29,460 nt of DNA from a virus, in IMG/VR virus record IMGVR_UViG_3300023116_000230, positions 1 through 29,460 of that record; one strand, given 5' to 3'. Below are positions 26,182-29,460 of the stretch, in pieces (positions within the stretch are counted from its first letter, which is position 1; each line of letters opens with the position of its first letter). The notes beneath the pieces are model-generated. The model was given only the letters and a program-made list of their open reading frames with translations, made no database searches and was not told the DNA's origin. A program made the position numbers and the translations under genes.

Positions 26182-26663
26182 GATGCTCTCTGCCAAAAAC
26201 AACCAAAGTAACGATTTTGCCTTAACCCCATTGGGAAAGGCTCTCCAAATTTAGTAAACTTAAAATGTCTCAGTTCCTCGATATTATCATGTACAAGTAA
26301 ATATTTTGCCCTCATAACCTTGTCCAGATCAGAAGCAAAAAATATTGTTTGTATACTGTTGTCAGGAACTACAATATCTCCACCAGCTTTGACCCAACTT
26401 TTGCTATCCCAGTAAACCTTTAATCTGATGGTCTCTTTCTTCTCGACTTCTTTAAATGTTTTCTCACCACGCTTATAGTTATCAGACCGTCTTCTGTGAG
26501 CATTTACAGACTTATTGTATGGTATATTGTCAAAGGTATCAGATATCTCTTCAACCTTTTCTGTAAATACCAATTGGCAGTCAATACCAAAGATGTCATT
26601 GATTGTTGAGTCAATGATATCGTAGTATTTCGTAAATACGCTTTCTGGGATATTAATAGGCAT
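26178..26663 (-). CDS. Small neck protein, possible head-closure (stopper) protein (161 aa)
   Basis: The ATG at 26663 has only a weak AGAG SD and lies 12 bases after the stop of the 66-aa gene; the gene ends in an ATGA overlap with the next. The protein starts with a helix (PESVFTKYYDIIDSTINDIFG), then a basic, charged stretch (NAHRRRSDNYKRGEKTFKEVE), then beta-strands: TIRLKVYWDSKSWVKAGGDI, IVVPDNSIQTIFFASDLDKV, AKYLLVHDNIEELRHFKFTK, and FGEPFPMGLRQNRYFGCFWQ. The mix of strands with a short helix and its place before tail completion fit a head-tail stopper. The family usually has about 110 aa, and this one is longer by its basic N-terminal region. Functional call is weak; coding is firm. Confidence 0.85.
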   Translation of the reverse strand: MPINIPESVFTKYYDIIDSTINDIFGIDCQLVFTEKVEEISDTFDNIPYNKSVNAHRRRSDNYKRGEKTFKEVEKKETIRLKVYWDSKSWVKAGGDIVVPDNSIQTIFFASDLDKVMRAKYLLVHDNIEELRHFKFTKFGEPFPMGLRQNRYFGCFWQRAS

Positions 26664-26675
26664 TTTAAAACTCTA

Positions 26676-26876
26676 TTATGAGGCACCACCACCATAGTGT
26701 TCGTCAAACCTGCCGCTCGTTCTAACGTTCATGTCGCCAGAAGCTACGAATTGGTTTACATCTGGAGCACGAGATTGTGAATTATCTCCAGATTCAAACA
26801 CTAGAGTGACTAAAGAGCCATTCTGTATTCCCGCTGCTGCGGTCGTTACAGGTCTTACTGCATCTTGTGCTGGCAT
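26676..26876 (-). CDS. Small protein of unknown function (66 aa)
   Basis: The ATG at 26876 has a good SD (GGAGAGA, four bases before ATG) and the gene ends with TAA at 26676, so it is likely translated. The sequence is MPAQDAVRPVTTAAAGIQNG, then SLVTLVFESGDNSQ and VASGDMNVRTSGRFDEHYGG. It has one hydrophobic strand (SLVTLVFE), no membrane segment and two Ser-Gly turns. It lies in the gap between the fibre gene and the neck genes and could be a small virion component. No family recognised. Confidence 0.7.
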   Translation of the reverse strand: MPAQDAVRPVTTAAAGIQNGSLVTLVFESGDNSQSRAPDVNQFVASGDMNVRTSGRFDEHYGGGAS

Positions 26877-26913
26877 TTTATCTCTCCAAGTTTATATTTA
26901 ACTGTCTAAAAAA

Positions 26914-29460
26914 TTAAAAGGTTGTTGTCGAATCAATCTTATACCAAACATTATTTTGAACAAACGCTATTCCAGTTCCGAGTGTGGTAGAACCATACAT
27001 CGCTATTGTACCATCTTCCCTTGGTATTTCATTTGACCCTGCATCCACAAGCTGTGTGGAACTTCCAGATCCAGTTTTAGTCAATGCTTTTGGTATTCTG
27101 AGCATACCAAATTTATTGATGATTTCATTTGTTGTTGAGTATTTTGTAGTGGCCCCAAGGCTGTACGGCCTATATTCAGTTCTAAGCAAACTGTTCAATT
27201 GGTCTGAGTCTCCAATGTTTCCATCTTCCGGGTGAAGATTTAATTTCAGTGCAAACTCGCCTTCGCTTACAGGGGTCAATGTTAGTGCAGACGTACCTCT
27301 GATATCGCTGAGATCTCTTCCGTTAGCTGTTCCATAGTTGTCTAACTTAAGACCGACATGAATATGAGCACCAACATCTTGAATACTGCCCTGAATTCCA
27401 AATCCGATATCCAACAATGAAACATCGTGGTCATCAGCAAAAAGAAAGTCTCTACTTGCAGAAGCACTACGGTTAGATAGCGAGATAGAATTTCTCATTC
27501 CCTTACACTGGTCTCCAGCGTATGGTCCGATAAATATTGAATTGTCACACAGGTGGGTCTGTCTTCCTGCATTGGTCCCGATGGCTACAATGTTAGTAGC
27601 TAAATTTGATGTGCTATCTCCAGATGCCGCTGTACCTGCATTGTCACCAATAATGACACATTTTTCGAGAAAATCAGTGCTATCTCCAGTGGATCTACCG
27701 ATAGAGATAGTGTCATAGACATGTTCGGAAAATGCACCAGCATTATAACCAAGGTTTATACAGTATGCCATATTGCTGGAATTATAACCAGCGGCTTCAC
27801 CTAAAGATACAGAACTAGTAAAGTAATCAGCAGAATATCCGGCTTGTCTACCGATATTTATGTTGCGATAGCTATTTGTTTGGACATAACCAGCGTCACT
27901 ACCAATATCAATCATCTCTCCCGAACTGGAATTCTGGTTCGAACCCGCTAGGTAGCCAATAGATACGGATTTTTCAGAAGTACGAGTTGTGGTAGTTGAT
28001 GAAGACTGCTCTCCAGCCTGATACCCCATAGCAACATTGTACTGACCTGAACAATTGGCAAGAGACTGCCAACCTACAGCAATACTGTAATCGGTGTCAA
28101 ATTGCGGTTCACTAGAAAAGGCTTTATGACCAAGGATGACCATGCTATTGCGATTGCCTTGTTTGTTGGCACCAAAGGCTTCAGCACCAATTACAGTAAC
28201 GTAGTCATCAGTGGTGTTGGCGGCACTTGTACCGGCACCGGAACCAATAATAATCGAACCTACACCACCCTGAAAAGAACCAAGGCTCTCTTCATCAGCA
28301 CGAATTATAATTCTACCACCATTATTGGGGAAATTCAAATGCTTCAAGTTACCAGACCCGTTTGGGTCCATGATATGGAAGCCATCTTGCGTGATAAGGC
28401 CGCTTGTTCCAAGGGTTTGCGTAAGACCAGCCCTAGCAAACTCACCAGAAGCCCATTCAGCAACACCGCTGATAGCAATTCCACTGGTAGTATTTTCTTG
28501 AATTTGACCAAGAAGATAATTGCCCGAATTATCTATAGTGTCGGAAAGAATACCAGAAAGTGTGTTTGCACCAACTTTGAAGAACTGGCTTGCAGGATCG
28601 TAGTCTACCGTAACGCCAGAAACACCGCTGATCGTAACTGTTTGACCATTAGAAATGATATCATCAGCAGTAGTACCGGCGGTCATATTAAATGTATAAT
28701 TATTATCAGGATTGTAGCCGATAACAAAAATACCACTACTGTTTGTTCCATCTGTTTGATTATCAAAGTCTATGGTAACACCGCTAACACCAGACATAGC
28801 TAGTACGGCACCATCGTCCATAGTCTTTGGATCGTTCGCACCTAATGATGTGTCAGCACCGCTAGATACAACATCGAAGGTGTACAGAGAGTTTGTGATT
28901 TGATTTTGAAGAACACCAGATAAGGTTCCTGCATCAACTATGATCTGACGATTGCCAGAATCAATCTGTGTATCTACATGAATACCACTGAATAAGATCG
29001 TTTGACCGGTCGTGATCTCAACCCCAGAGTCGGCAGTATCATCAATTTGAGCACGCAAATCAAAACTATTAAATCCACCACCAACACTAAGGGCACTACC
29101 ATTCCACTTGAGAGTACCACCCTCATTGTATAGTTTATTAGTGATACTGTCTGGAAGATGTGGATCTAATTTAAGACCACCGCTTGGATGCATAAATCCA
29201 CTAGAAATAACATCTCCACTATTAGTAATGTGGTAGATAGAGGTTCCATCGCCCGACTGTAAAACCATGTAAGGTGTTGCAGATCCAGAACCTTGATGTT
29301 GAATAATAAATGCAGCTTCGTCAGCATCAAATGGTCTAACAACAAGCGTGCCACTTGGTGAAGCGTCATCAGGTTTTCCAACGGCGACTCGATGAGAAGA
29401 TTGATCACCTACGATGATTTCAGCAATATTTACTTTGTTACTGGCTTCGTGAGTCAAGAA
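26914..29460 (-). CDS. Trimeric-type fibre protein with YadA-head-like beta-roll (5' end outside window)
   Basis: The frame is open to the window edge. The first in-frame start codon (TTG at 29457) is internal-looking and has no SD in the window, so the true start lies further right. At least 848 residues are visible. The first ~410 are beta-rich with Ser-Gly turns and a repeated unit (MSGVSGVTIDFD, ISGVSGVTVDYD) and LSGVLQ/LSGIL helices. About residues 416-665 have repeats of h-G-x-x-A-G such as SIGYLAGSN, NIGRQAGYSA, SLGEAAGYN, NLGYNAGAF, FIGPYAGDQ, the left-handed beta-roll of YadA-type heads. The C-terminus ends NVWYKIDSTTTF. Such domains form trimeric fibres and often bind host surfaces (known). 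I see no intramolecular chaperone (peptidase S74) domain. Placement before the neck genes is unusual for a tail fibre, so a head fibre, collar whisker or side fibre is possible. Confidence 0.9.
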   Translation of the reverse strand, partial: FLTHEASNKVNIAEIIVGDQSSHRVAVGKPDDASPSGTLVVRPFDADEAAFIIQHQGSGSATPYMVLQSGDGTSIYHITNSGDVISSGFMHPSGGLKLDPHLPDSITNKLYNEGGTLKWNGSALSVGGGFNSFDLRAQIDDTADSGVEITTGQTILFSGIHVDTQIDSGNRQIIVDAGTLSGVLQNQITNSLYTFDVVSSGADTSLGANDPKTMDDGAVLAMSGVSGVTIDFDNQTDGTNSSGIFVIGYNPDNNYTFNMTAGTTADDIISNGQTVTISGVSGVTVDYDPASQFFKVGANTLSGILSDTIDNSGNYLLGQIQENTTSGIAISGVAEWASGEFARAGLTQTLGTSGLITQDGFHIMDPNGSGNLKHLNFPNNGGRIIIRADEESLGSFQGGVGSIIIGSGAGTSAANTTDDYVTVIGAEAFGANKQGNRNSMVILGHKAFSSEPQFDTDYSIAVGWQSLANCSGQYNVAMGYQAGEQSSSTTTTRTSEKSVSIGYLAGSNQNSSSGEMIDIGSDAGYVQTNSYRNINIGRQAGYSADYFTSSVSLGEAAGYNSSNMAYCINLGYNAGAFSEHVYDTISIGRSTGDSTDFLEKCVIIGDNAGTAASGDSTSNLATNIVAIGTNAGRQTHLCDNSIFIGPYAGDQCKGMRNSISLSNRSASASRDFLFADDHDVSLLDIGFGIQGSIQDVGAHIHVGLKLDNYGTANGRDLSDIRGTSALTLTPVSEGEFALKLNLHPEDGNIGDSDQLNSLLRTEYRPYSLGATTKYSTTNEIINKFGMLRIPKALTKTGSGSSTQLVDAGSNEIPREDGTIAMYGSTTLGTGIAFVQNNVWYKIDSTTTF
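27461..28210 (-). repeat. YadA-head-like beta-roll repeats in the fibre
   Basis: About ten units follow the pattern (S/N)-h-x-h-G-x-x-A-G or near variants, for example VIGAEAFGA, ILGHKAFSS, AVGWQSLA, AMGYQAGEQ, SIGYLAGSN, DIGSDAGYV, NIGRQAGYS, SLGEAAGYN, NLGYNAGAF, SIGRSTGDS, IIGDNAGTA, AIGTNAGRQ and FIGPYAGDQ. Spacing is about 14-25 residues. This is the signature of the YadA_head beta-roll seen in trimeric autotransporters and phage fibres. Codons differ between units, so selection acts on the protein. Confidence 0.85.

Noticed and set aside
25549-26202. TTG start at 26202 for the 217-residue version of the neck protein
   Set aside because: An ATG at 26181 makes a 4-base ATGA overlap with the upstream stop, a typical phage gene junction. 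The TTG lies inside the upstream gene.
28102-28803. 233-codon plus-strand open frame
   Set aside because: It lies wholly inside the fibre gene on the other strand, has unnatural composition (Thr/Ile/Arg-rich shadow of the minus-strand repeats) and no SD. Treated as a shadow.
29455-29457. TTG at 29457 as the true start of the fibre protein
   Set aside because: The frame is open to the window edge (the preceding codon is TTC) and no SD can be seen, so the gene is better called 5'-truncated by the window.
1-29460. CRISPR arrays, tRNA genes, transposases, integrase
   Set aside because: I looked for regular direct repeats, tRNA-like folds with TTC arms, and mobile-element protein motifs and saw none. 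A tool-based scan could still find weak cases.

Overview
The window is the tail-gene part of the late region of a tailed bacteriophage (Caudoviricetes). It is free phage, prophage or metagenomic contig; the sequence alone does not say which. Every supported gene lies on the minus strand, so transcription runs from high to low coordinates. Genes abut or overlap by a few bases, and the longest gap is 135 bp. Most starts have Shine-Dalgarno (SD) sequences such as AAGGAG or AGGAG, which indicates a bacterial host. The DNA is moderately AT-rich. I see no tRNA, CRISPR array, insertion sequence, integrase or replication gene, and I cannot name the host. The size of the proteins (a 2165-aa tape measure and a 4220-aa structural protein) suggests a large phage with a long tail.

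Layout in transcription order. (1) 29460-26914: a fibre protein, cut by the window edge at its 5' end, with a YadA-head-like beta-roll. (2) 26876-24576: a 66-aa protein and three neck or tail-completion candidates of 161, 210 and 326 aa. (3) 24518-23304: a probable tail tube (major tail) protein. It has its own candidate promoter and 5' hairpin, and a second hairpin after its stop. (4) 23168-20889: two paralogous chaperone-like proteins flanking a 124-aa protein. (5) 20849-14352: the tape measure protein, with a TP901-type core and three copies of a DTVPA-LTPGEFV motif. (6) 14342-1680: a giant modular protein. (7) 1679-1: a further beta-rich structural protein whose 3' end lies outside the window.

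How they fit together (inference from order and family knowledge): the small proteins close the head-tail junction, the tube protein polymerises around the tape measure, the chaperone-like proteins keep the tape measure soluble before assembly, and the giant protein plus the partial protein form the tail tip. No sheath-like protein lies next to the tube gene, which favours a siphovirus-like tail, but a sheath gene elsewhere cannot be excluded.

The most unusual object is the 4220-aa protein. It has a LamG-like segment, two blocks of beta-strand 'xNLxxxG' repeats, and seven FG-GAP_2-like beta-propeller repeats arranged 4 + 3. About 1,200 residues separate the two propeller groups. That insertion appears to hold two diverged copies of an alpha/beta module resembling GldG/DUF4350 (class I amidotransferase-like) domains. 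To my knowledge this is not a described phage tail-tip architecture, and it is the leading candidate here for something new.
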